Shown here piece after piece: positions 1 through 9,898 of a stretch of DNA of 64,000 nt. Source of the DNA: Plutella xylostella (taxonomy: Eukaryota; Arthropoda; Insecta; Lepidoptera; Plutellidae). Position numbers and translations under genes: made by a program. The notes beneath the pieces were generated by a model. That model was not told the origin of the DNA. It searched no databases and saw only the letters and a list, made by a program, of their open reading frames with translations. Position 1 is the first letter of the stretch; the number at the start of each line of letters is the position of its first letter. Location of the stretch: assembly GCF_932276165.1 (NCBI RefSeq), contig NC_064004.1:4040001-4104000 (forward strand), in the 5' to 3' direction.

Positions 1-511
1 TCTTTTTTGTAACTCAATTTCATGAAATTTTGAGATGTGCCTCTTTTATTCTGAGGTTACGAAATATTTCTTGAACGAGGTATAAACAACGCTCATGATT
101 CATGAAAAAGGTATAGTTAAAGGTAAATCACATTTTACATCATTCTATGACTGGGTAATATCTAAAAAGGCTAATTCCTTACGCGAAAGGCACATATTTA
201 TTGGTGCTCTATGTTAATACAATGCTCTAACCATTACAATTCCTATAAAATATTATATTTCAGGGATAGCTACGTCATTTACGCTTGTTTATAGTAATAA
301 TTATACTGTACTACACACATTAAAAGATTCTGAAAAAATTGTAGGTATAAAAACACTCGCTTTTAAAAAAACCATTCATTAAAAACTTTATGACAGCGCG
401 GCAAAATTCTTACTTTTTTCACAGCGTGCAAAGATTCACCCTGCTTTCAGCCAACCTAAAAAACTTGACAGTGTTGCCAGCTGGAAAAATTACCCTTAAA
501 ATAAGGAAGTC

Positions 512-3500
512 TTAGCTGTTTGGCGCCAAGTCGCCCCAAGTGCATTGCCAGTTGTAGTTAAACATGGCGGCGTAGGGGTGTTTTCTCTTCTTATGCAGCC
601 GCAGTGATTCTTCTGAGGCATACCAATACTGGGGGAACTTGTCAAAGGGATACTTTTCGGATTCCTTCACGTACGGCTCGTTGGGGTCAGCTGGGGAGAA
701 GAAAAAACATTGTTTTAACATAAGATAGTGCTATGAGAAACTGGTGTCAGATGCCAGAATTGGTAACAGATGCCAGAGCTGGCAGAAAGTTTAGTCCACT
801 GTCAGTACTGTCCCAAACTGCTATACGAGCCTCCTCAAGTGACGTTACCTGTTCCTTATGTATACGTCCAGCGCACGGTTATTGGCCAAGCCTTTCACAG
901 TGCCTATAAAGGATAATGTGTGACGTCAGCTACTACCCAAACCTTTAGACCGATTTTGACGAAATTTGGCGTGGATGTCGATTAGACTATGGCGCTTGCG
1001 CTAATCTATTCAAATGGTAACTTACGCGGCGGCAAACAGTACTGGCAGAATATCCGGCAGAGGATGGCTACTAGCGACACCTATCCACGCTACATGACAA
1101 CTTACACTCGAAGTACTAGAAACTTCCGACAGATGGCGGTAATTGCGGAAAACTTTGACATCCCGTAACTCTTAAACTACTGGACCGATTTTGACGAAAT
1201 TTTGCGTGGAGGTCAATTAGACTATGGCGCTTGCACTTACCTACATTGTAACCCAAATTTTCCTCTTTAAAACTTTGTAAAAGACAAAAATGTGACACTT
1301 AAGTGGAGGCAAACAGTACTGGCAGAATATCCGATGCCGCTTCCCCGCGTGCGTCTCCAGATGGCGCTTGTGTCGGTTGCGGCGCGTGGACACGTGCGGG
1401 CAGCAGGGGCAGGGGATGGCTACTAGCGACACCTATCCACGCTACATGACAAGTCATGCGAGAAGTTACCAGAAACTTCCGATAGATGGCGGTGATTGCA
1501 GAAAAGTTTGTCATCTCATAACTTTTGAACTACTGGACCGATTTTGACGAAATTTAGCATACATATAGATTAGACCATGGCGTTTTCGTTAACCTACATT
1601 TCATCCCAAATTTCCCTCTATAAAGCCTTCTAAAAGCTATAAATGTATAGAAACTTACGCGGCGGCAAACAGGACTGGCAGAATATCCGATGCCACTTCC
1701 CCGCGTGCGTCTCCAGATGGCGCTTGTGTCGGTTGCGGCGCGTGGACACGTGCGGGCAGCAGGGGCAGGGGGCGGCTGCTAGCGACACCTATCCGCGCTA
1801 CATGACAACTCTTGCGAGAAGTTACCAGAAACTTCCGATAGATGGCGGTAATTGTAGAAAACTTTGACATCTCAAAACTCCTAAAATACTGGACCCATTT
1901 TGATGAAATTTAGCATGGATGTCGACTAGACTATGGCGTTTGCGCTAATCTACATTTCATCCCAAATTTCCCTATATAAAGCTTTCAAAAATCTATGAAT
2001 GTATAGAAACTTACGTGGAGGCAAACAGTACTGGCAGAATATCCGGTGCCGCTTCCCCGCGTGCGTCTCCAGATGGCGCTTGTGTCGGTTGCGGCGCGTG
2101 GACACGTGCGGGCAGCAGGGGCAGGGGATGGCGAGGGCTCGGGGGACCGCGCCGTGGCGCTCCGCCGCGTGTTGGAGGAGGGTGGAAACTACGCGGTAGC
2201 CCTGTGGGGGGAGAAGAAGGTAGTTTAGTATAAATAAATATGTGGGGACAACTCACACACGGCCATCCGACCCCAAGCTAGGCAGAACCTGTGTTATGGG
2301 TATCGGACACCTGATATATCTACACAAGTACATAGATAGATAGATACATATTAAATATAAATATCAACACCCAAGACCCGAGTACAAAATATCTGTCTTT
2401 AAACAAATATCTGCCCCAGCCGGGAATCGAACCCGGGACCTTCGGCAGTCAGGACCACTACGCTATTCGAACGTCTTAGCTTTGACAGGAAATAAAAGAA
2501 ATGGCTATATTGGCAACACTATCCTGCCTGGTTGATGGAGCCTAAAGGAAGCCGATAGTGCCTGGATGACAAGTTATCTCCATCTCCACTACCTCCACAC
2601 CGGGGAGATAACACAACATATATACCTACCTTAAAGCAGTGTTCGCAGCGGAACGGGAAGCTCTTCCACTTGGGGTTCTTCTTGCGGCTGAAGGACATCT
2701 TGTACGGCTCCTCGGGGAACCAGTCCGCGGGGTCCAGCTCCATCTCCACCAGCTCCACGCCTGGGAGATAGGAATACAACATGAATAGATTTGTTGCCCA
2801 AATATAGGGTGTCCCTAAAGTTAACGTCTTAAATGCCTTAAAAGGCTGATATTCCAGCTCAGGAGTGACTCATTATTACTTACATGAATGTATAATATTT
2901 AGATTAAAATTATTACTATACTCTTTACAATTTTTTATATTACATGAATAGGTCAGAATGTTCCAGTGCGGGGAGAAGTCTAGCAGAGGATGATTAGTGA
3001 TTACTGACTGACGATGATACTAAGTTTTGCTTTCGTCCTGCTTCTATTGAACGTGCGAGTGAGAAGGAAACGTTTTGCAACGCGACGTCGCATCGTGTAA
3101 ATGTGTTGGTGCCCTTACAGCCCGTTCACACTAAGCGTAAGTCGCATATGACTAAAAGTGGAACGCTCTGGTTTATATCAAAAATCGCGTCTCATCTAAT
3201 GTGAACAGCTCCATACAAAGTGTATGGTGACCACTGACCAGACAGAGCATTCGACTTTTAGTCATATGCGACTTACGACTAGTGTGAACGGGCTGTTACA
3301 GAATGTAGGGGATGACTCGTGGATAGTGAAGGAAACCGCGTGTTGATGATACTGGATACTAGTTTATTGTTGCTACCACCACCCCCGACACTGCGCCATC
3401 TAGCAGGATTTATAGGAACTTAATAATGGGTTTATAGATAACGCTGTGTTGTGTTTACATAGGAAACTAAGTACATAGTTAAACCTTCTAATTTATAGAT

Positions 3501-4866
3501 AACACAGTTAACAAGAACTCTATCACATACCAGGAGGCACTTTAATCTGCGGCACGATGGTGAGTTGCGGCGGCCGCTTCGGCGTCACCTGCTCTTGGGT
3601 GGCGCCGTTGGTCGCGGGCGGCGCGTTGGCGCTGGCCAGCAGACCCGTCAGGATCATGTTCTGTGCCTGGTGGGAGATGGTTGTTGTATAGTGCGGTTTG
3701 TGGAAGTTGTTTGTTATATTTTGCATGTTATCTAGTACCTAGTTATAATTGTTTCGTAAGCTACTACAGAAGGGCTAGCACGAGGCGCAATTAAGATGTG
3801 ACAAAAGTTTTGCATCGTACTTCGCGCAGCCTCAAGAGCGAGCGCAACGGACAACTTTTGTCACGTCTTAAATGCGCCCTGTGCTAGCCCTTCAGGTAGG
3901 CTTAAGTAAACAAATACAAGTTGACTACTGGGTGCATGTTTTAGGTATGTCACTTGACGAATTCTAATGAGTGATCCACATTACCAATATGCCAAGAATT
4001 ACCGTGGTAATGGACATTAATCGTAGGTGTAAATTGATGACAATTAGTAGTGTGGCCCACTGCTGCATGGCAAGAAAACTGAAGATGCTTGAAATTATTA
4101 TGTCATGATTTGGTATTTATTTAATAAAAAAAGATAATTAAGGGTCACAGATAGTTTCAATTAACATCTTTGTTTCGTGACTCGACTTTGTATGGACCCT
4201 GTATTGTTAACCTGAGTTTAAAGTTTCTTCAGGCAAATGTACATTAGGCAGCTAGTTTAGACAAACAAAGGTTCCACATGCAAGGACCTCCAAAAAGAAC
4301 ATAATATAGGATTGGTTTTTGCAACTTACCGGAGTTAAAGTAGCTAACGGTGCCATACCAGATACATTTATCATAGCACCCTCTTGCTTAGGCTTCCGTT
4401 TGTATCCTTTCGGTGGCCCTCTCTTCTTAGCTACTTCTCCGTTTTTCTTATACCGCACAATACCACCTCCGGAGTCGAACACAGCTTTCTGTGGCGATGT
4501 GCGACCACCCTTGAATGGTGTCATTGGCAGCTTTGCTGGTAACGAGTACCGTTTCAATGGATTGTAATTACCATTGCCGTTTGCAGTGATGGTTAATGGA
4601 TTGGCTAAATTTAAGGGATTGTTGACAAACATTGGCAGCGTTGACGTCGGTGGTGAAGGGAATATTGACAGTGACTTTGGGATGTTGAATGCTGGTATCT
4701 TGTATACTTGTAGGTTGATGCCTGAGTTGAATGCCATCTTGGGGCGCTTGGCGGTGGGTTCGTGTTCGTCATCGCTATCGGACTGTTGGCTGGCCGAGTC
4801 CAACGGGTCCTTGTCATTAGAGAATGTGTCATTCAGCCCTGAGTCTGATTCTTGTACACAAAACAT
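512..4866 (-). CDS. Unrecognised nuclear-type protein with split C2H2-like finger (4 exons)
   Basis: Four exons join in phase on the minus strand: 4866-4330, 3666-3531, 2760-2626 and 690-512 (stop TAA), 328 residues in all. I do not recognise the family. Visible parts are an acidic, serine-rich N terminus with QQSDSDDE, a nuclear-localisation-like AKRPK patch, a basic AT-hook-like stretch KKRGPPKGYKRKPK near residue 165, a proline/asparagine-rich middle, and a C-terminal Cys/His module. That module is CEHC, then 35 residues, then HKKRKH: a C2H2-like finger with a long aromatic-rich loop split between exons 3 and 4. The third join needs the donor at 2625 (G|GTATAT); the nearby GTAGGT donor would break the frame. 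The ATG at 4866 directly follows a good acceptor (CTCTTTCAG), so an upstream 5' exon is likely and the true start may lie further right. A nuclear or DNA-binding role is inference from composition only. Confidence 0.62.
1031..2140. repeat. 356-bp tandem repeat (satellite-like) in intron 3
   Basis: The unit marker GGCAAACAGTACTGGCAGAA recurs at 1031, 1308, 1664 (one mismatch) and 2020. The spacing 1308-1664-2020 is exactly 356 bp twice; the leftmost unit is shortened to 277 bp. Each unit contains a GC-rich half (CGTGGACACGTGCGGGCAG) and an AT-rich half (ACTGGACCGATTTTGACGAA). The array lies in the last intron of the unrecognised zinc-finger-like gene. The short ORFs through it are repeats of each other and are not genes. 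Confidence 0.88.
2228..2473 (-). mobile_element. tRNA-derived SINE, family A (minus)
   Basis: Reverse-strand tRNA-like head at the right end with a pol III B box (GGTTCGATTCC) and A box region, then the family tail: the ATCTATCTATCTATG-type stretch, a stretch with CCATAACACAGG, and an end in CCCCACATATTTATT. Other copies are at 31507, 32515, 38935 (partial) and 60365. It abuts the tandem repeat inside intron 3 of the left-most gene. Confidence 0.8.
2519..2626 (-). repeat. Diverged partial duplicate of the exon 3 acceptor region
   Basis: Immediately downstream of exon 3 (minus orientation) the intron repeats the exon's start. Both copies read, in order, a pyrimidine-rich TATCTCCC stretch, G-GTGTGGAG or GCGTGGAG, then GTGGAGATGGAG. 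The intronic copy at about 2565-2612 has lost the AG acceptor (CCCCGG in place of CCCAGG) and soon diverges. It looks like a small decayed tandem duplication and is not expected to be spliced in. Confidence 0.5.
3118..3295. mobile_element. 178-bp MITE with TTA target duplication
   Basis: Ends are inverted repeats starting CAGCCCGTTCACAC and extending for about 40 bp with interruptions (GTCGCATATGACTAAAAGT on the left). The element is flanked by TTA on both sides (3115-3117 and 3296-3298). Structure and 3-bp target duplication fit a PIF/Harbinger-type non-autonomous element; no coding sequence. It lies in intron 2 of the left-most gene. Confidence 0.75.
3769..3893. mobile_element. Foldback MITE with GAAGGGCTAGCACG termini
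   Basis: Inverted ends AAGGGCTAGCAC and GTGCTAGCCCTT, followed inward by GCGCAATTAAGATGTGACAA and its complement. Related copies lie at 35092-35226, 48209-48350 and 50439-50521. The middle carries GCCTCAAGAGCGAGCGC in several copies. It is in intron 1 of the left-most gene. Confidence 0.72.
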
Positions 4867-6984
4867 CTGAAAGAGTGATAAAATAGAGTTTATTAAATTG
4901 TAAAGTGGTAGAGGTTATTGACATAGCGTAGTAGAGGTCCTCTAAAAACTACAAAACAATACCGATTATTATGTATCTGCTTAAATAAATCTACAATATT
5001 TTGAGAATACAGAAAATCTAATTTACTAGTATTATTGTATGTTTTTTTGTGTGTGCATGTAATATTTATCCTGGCATTCTCACCACTATTTCGTTTAATT
5101 AATTAAACCAAAATAATCCTAAAAAACTAACATTTATAATATCAGTTGCTCAGGACAATAATTGTTCTGTTTCAAGTTATTTGACTGACATTCGGAAATG
5201 AAGCCTATAGGACTGGACTTTTACCAACATTAATCATAGTGATCCTTTTAAGATGCATTTTTACATGTTTAGGATATATAAGGATAGATAATTGGAGCAG
5301 TGTAAATGTATTTAACAGCTAGATTGGGTATTAAATAACATAATAATAAGGTTTATTTTGTATTTATTTGATACTAAAGCAACTATAAATACAATGATCA
5401 GGTTAGTAAATTTGTCTTTGACTACAGGGAGAAAGAAAATAAACTTTGTTAGGCATTACATAGGAAAAGTACTGATATTTATTTATATTTTTGTCATGTA
5501 GGTGTTATTTCACAAAAACCGTTATCTACCTACATAGTTGAATAGTTGATACTGAAAGAATAGGCAGCAAAATAAGTTAATACGTTAAATTTCTATAGCC
5601 TAGGGAATAGTATTATGGATAAATTGTATCTAGATGTTTCGGATTACTGAAACAGTTATCGAATAGTCCAACATAGGAGTGTAAAGTAATACAAATTACT
5701 TGCAACAAAAGAGTAAAAGTCGAACGCAAAATGCCACCAAACAATGACTTACGATTGTTTAATTATTACGCCAGCAAACAAACATCAGTTATATCCAAAG
5801 ATTCCGTTTCAAGCTCACCAGGAAGTCCGGCGATTGTATAATAATCTTAAAATCTCAGAAAATAACTGCACATGCCACTAACTATAAAAATGAGTACCAA
5901 ACGCGTAGTGAATTCACTAATTAAATACTACTAGTTGGCAGATTATGAATAAAAATACCACGATTCACTGCTATTCACACTGGATATAAGAGATTTATTA
6001 TATACATGGTTCAACTTACTTTGTAAATTGTTCATTTAATTGATTTTAAAGAAAATACAAACGATTTTAAAATAATAAAAGGTTATATTTTCGGGTAATA
6101 AACAAGATGGAATATCAAGTTTTTTTTCTAAACTAGCGACACGTTCTGCTTACGCCGCAAAATCTATAGTTAATATTTCATGTGTAGAACCAAATTAGCA
6201 CGTATCACAATGTTTTACAGTTTAAAATGGTCTGTATAATACGCGGCGTTTTGAACATTTAATTTGGCCGGTTTATGCATTTGACGTTCCGTTATAGCGT
6301 GTAAAATGGACAAATAGCAATGTAAACGAAATCTTTAATTTATCCGTGTTTTCATACTTATTCTGAGGTTTATCCAATGAACACAAAGATTTGTAGACAG
6401 CAGACAGCTTTTGTTCAATCACTCAATGATTTGCATGCATGAAAATGTAAAAAAAAAACCTTTTAACGAAGTCCCATTCGGAACACATTCATAACCAGGA
6501 ATCAAATCAAAACCATCATGAAAAATACCCTAGAGGCTGAGCCTAGAGGTATAGCTATTCTTTTTACTCCACTGACTTTTATCTGCCTTTTAACTTTTAA
6601 GCCTGTGGGGTTCGAGATTCGAGAGAGAGACGCCACCTAGGGGTAAGTAGCTGCATTAGCTCCGCGCTTTCACTGCTCGACTGGAAAGCCTACAAGCTAC
6701 AAGCTGTTCCATAATTTGAAACTAAGAAAGCAGGATGAGGAATGCGAGTTTTTACTCCACTCGAAGAATGGAGAGCTACGCCATAGAATAACTAGTATTA
6801 GTACTGCTACTGTACTTGTTATTCTATGGCTACGCGAATTTCTATGGCGCGGCGGAGTCGCCACCTAGCGGTAAGTAGCTGCACTAGCTCCGTGTCATAC
6901 AAAATTTGAGTAGGTTTTCTCTGCTCGACCCTACGAATAACATAGGCTCAACTCAACAATCTCATGTTGGCTCAATCTAAAAAC

Positions 6985-7150
6985 CTACACTTGGCCTTCA
7001 GTAGGTCTAGTACAGGTTTGTTAGATTGTTGGAAACTATAAAAGTTTACGTTTTCTCGCATATACAAAGTGGCGGAAACTATCATGCGACTTTTGACTGA
7101 TAATGTATGCAGATGACAGAAGAAAACGTAAACTTTTATAGTTTTCAAAA
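6985..7150. mobile_element. Non-autonomous inverted element (AGTTTACGTTTTCTC family)
   Basis: Contains GTTTACGTTTTCTCGCATA and, further right, the inverted AGAAAACGTAAAC, preceded by AGTACAGGTTTG. A second copy at about 27218-27360 has the same order of landmarks (ACTTTTGAC, GATAATGTA, GCAGATGACAG). Two independent copies with inverted internal sequences suggest a small DNA transposon family. Exact ends were not resolved. Confidence 0.55.
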
Positions 7151-7196
7151 ATGGCAAAACTACTATATAGACGGGCAGTACCGTAGGTAGGTAAGT

Positions 7197-7330
7197 CATC
7201 ATCATCATCATCAGCCTTCTATCGCCCACTGTTGGGTATAGGCCTCCTTATTTGTACGCCAATTCTTCCGGTCCTGTGCCGCTCTGGTCCACTGCTTCCC
7301 TGCAACCTTGCAGAGGTCATGTGATGATGG
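7197..7330 (+). mobile_element. RTE-like LINE 3'-end fragment
   Basis: CATCATCATCATCAGCCTTC followed by CCCACTGTTGGGTATAGGCC, a stretch that repeats in diverged form at 30225, 47375 and, inverted, at 60790. This is the common lepidopteran RTE-type LINE end; only the tail is present. Confidence 0.5.
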
Positions 7331-9437
7331 TAGGTAAGTAATAAAGTTATAGTTGGCCCTTAGCTCCGTAGGCTGGTTAATAGTATAATAAACTTACAAA
7401 ATGGGTAATAGGTACCTACATAATTAAAATCCATTTTTGATTGATAACCATTTTTTATTTGAAAACTTAATCTAAAAATTCCAACTTCTTCAAAGTATGC
7501 CGTTTATAAAATAATAAATAACTATCGACTAGAGAACACCTCTATTTACGCTGAAACGTATACTACAGATAAATAAATGTATACATATATTTATGAAGAG
7601 AATAATGCTTACATACAGTTACAACCCTAGCTATGAAAAGAAAATAGGAATTTAATGTTGCCATCAAAATAATTACAAATACCCTACCGAAATAAATGGG
7701 CAACAAATACAAAAAATGTAGTATTCAATTCAGCGTAAACAGATAAAGGTCGAAAAAAACTAAATAAAAAAGAGAAATTATCACATAATTGGTCTTTACA
7801 TAGCGGTGACATTCTTGACCTTAATAAAAAAATGTTACAAAATCATGTTTTTATAACCATTTGATATTTGCAAGTTTAAGACGATGACTTTTCCAAGAAA
7901 TTGTGCTATGAATATCAACAAACTTTGTTAATATTTCATAAAGATGCTAACTAAACTAAACAGTTTGTGTTGCATGTAAAAACATGATTATTCCGTTACA
8001 TATTTACAAAATAACCCTAAAATTCTATCTAGTTTAGATTTGGCTTCATTTAATCGTAACTGACAAATATGTTTTTTATTATTAAAACTGGTCACAATGT
8101 TTTGGTTTTGAGAAAATGTGGTGTAATAAATAATTATACATTTAAGTGTTATGTGAGTATACCTATAAATACCTATGTGCTAAATTAGAGAAAAACTGGC
8201 TGTCAATTTTGGTTTTTTATACAAAAACTATTGGTATTTTACTATACGAACTAAACATATTAAAAAGGAATGGTTTATACACAGTTATAATGATTCCTAA
8301 TTATAAAGAACGATATGTAAAAATGTTTAATACAAAGTCAGAAAGTTAAAACAAAATGGTGATATTGGAAAGTTGAGCAAAAGTATACGAACAGGAATGA
8401 TTTGGAAAAAGAGATATTGAAAAGTAATAGCTGAAGAAACTATAATGAAGGGGATTATAATATTTCTTCTTCTGTTTACATAATAAACTCAATTTATGTA
8501 GTACAAGTATTTTTGTGAAAAACTATTGTCATTATTTTGTAAACATTTCAAAACGATTTTCTTATAGATACAAGTAATTTAGTTTTCTTCTTCGGTTTAG
8601 TAGCCCTAGTCTACCGGCCGTTTTTAACTAAATTTCCGATCATTACATTCTAAGAAAACCGTCACTAATATAGGAACTGACATTTCAGAGCCGGCATTAC
8701 CAGACAACATTAAAAGTAGAAAATTATTATTATGATATGATTCAAATTATTAAATGCAACTCTTATATCACGAAATTGTCGAGGATGGACGTTATTTTAT
8801 AAATCACTAAAATGTGTTTTGTAACGAGGAACCTTAAGCGAAGACCTAGCTTACCTACAGTTATATACAAACGTTTAAGCATAGCCTCATACAACTATGG
8901 ACCGATTCATAAGCAGTCCGTGTTATAAACATGTGTCTTAGTCAAAAATATGAGTCTAAATTATGTTGTAAAATTTTCCCCGTTTTCGGGGAGAATTTTA
9001 GAACATGGTCACTCTAATTATTATCAGATGCATTGTCTTTGAAATTATTCCACTCAAAATTAGCTCCAATACAACTAAAATCTGCATGTTTTCATACAAA
9101 ATAACATTAAATAGTAAAGTACTTATTGATCTACGTTAAATTAAACATAAACGTATTTTTATGCCACTGAAATCCCAATACTATACCGCCTACATTTAGC
9201 AGTTTAAAATTTACAGGCATATATTAAATCTAAATAATATATTATTATGCTTTTACGCTTTTCCAATAGTATATTTTCTTACATTCCAATAAAGTCACAT
9301 GTTTGCTCAATTTCAAAATTGGACTAAACGAAATCAATGTCAAACTATTACAAAAGTCAATATTTCAGATGTCATGTTTGTTTATTTGGCATAAATTAAA
9401 TTGTCTTTCATCTTGCTCACACACGCCTTCCCCGCAC

Positions 9438-9480
9438 TATATAAACCTGGAAAGAGTGATCTAGCCACCTTATTCATTTG
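9438..9480 (+). promoter_or_regulatory. TATA box and possible initiator
   Basis: A clean TATATAAA at 9438-9445 in a locally GC-richer context (CCCCGCAC), followed 38 bp downstream by TTCATTTG, which fits an arthropod initiator (TCATTT). It is correctly oriented for the small plus-strand ORF at 9609. The spacing is slightly longer than typical, so this is a candidate only. Confidence 0.4.
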
Positions 9481-9608
9481 TCATTTCCACTTATAGTTTA
9501 GTGTAGTGAAAAATATTGAATAAGACTTTGTGTTTTTCCGACCACTACCAGTTTTTCATACATTATGAAGTTATAACATGTTTTGATTAACTTCTAAATG
9601 TAGGTAAA

Positions 9609-9809
9609 ATGATAAATTGCCAGAAGACACCGGGCCTTACCATAAAAATTTTAAGTCACATTATGAACGCTGTAAACACGGCTGTCAAATACCGTATTAA
9701 ACACCCATTCAAAGTGGTTAATAATTTTGATGGTAATACAAAGTCTCAATATTATTCACCTTACATCTCGATACAAACAGAAACCCCACAAACCTCATAC
9801 CAACAATAA
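9609..9809 (+). CDS. Small hypothetical protein, tail-to-tail with neur
   Basis: 66-residue ATG-to-TAA ORF downstream of the TATA box at 9438. Short upstream ATGs in the leader stop at once. The N-terminal half is a predicted basic amphipathic helix (TIKILSHIMNAVNTAVKYRI), followed by HPFKVVNNFDGN and a Tyr/Thr/Gln-rich tail. It ends 90 bp from the neur stop on the opposite strand. A short intronless gene with a basic amphipathic helix and Asn pairs (NAVN, NNFDGN) recalls the insect Bearded family, which binds Neuralized through an NxxN motif. However, the conserved C-terminal Bearded motifs and the 3'-UTR K, Brd and GY boxes are not seen. It may be a chance ORF; treat the Bearded idea as speculation. 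Confidence 0.28.
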   Translation: MINCQKTPGLTIKILSHIMNAVNTAVKYRIKHPFKVVNNFDGNTKSQYYSPYISIQTETPQTSYQQ

Positions 9810-9898
9810 CATCACTTACAACCTAAAACAATACGATTTAAATACGCGGTCAACACTAACACCCCATAATACGGTCAACGCACAACCTCATCAAGAAA

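Larger units (their letters stand above)
4867..9380. other. Intergenic stretch with repeats, no coding exon recognised
   Basis: AT-rich spacer between the left-most gene and neur. It may hide non-coding 5' exons of the left gene: donor-like GTAAGT sites on the minus strand at about 5746-5751 and 6019-6024 are candidates only. Two related segments share GGTAAGTAGCTGCA(T/C)TAGCTCCG at about 6640 and 6868. A hairpin CATAGAATAAC/GTTATTCTATG lies at 6782-6827. No convincing ORF. Confidence 0.6.

Noticed and set aside
1655..2256. Similar short proteins with LPLLPARVHAPQPTQ in tandem
   Set aside because: Frames through the 356-bp repeat units; similarity reflects DNA repetition, with no splice or start evidence.
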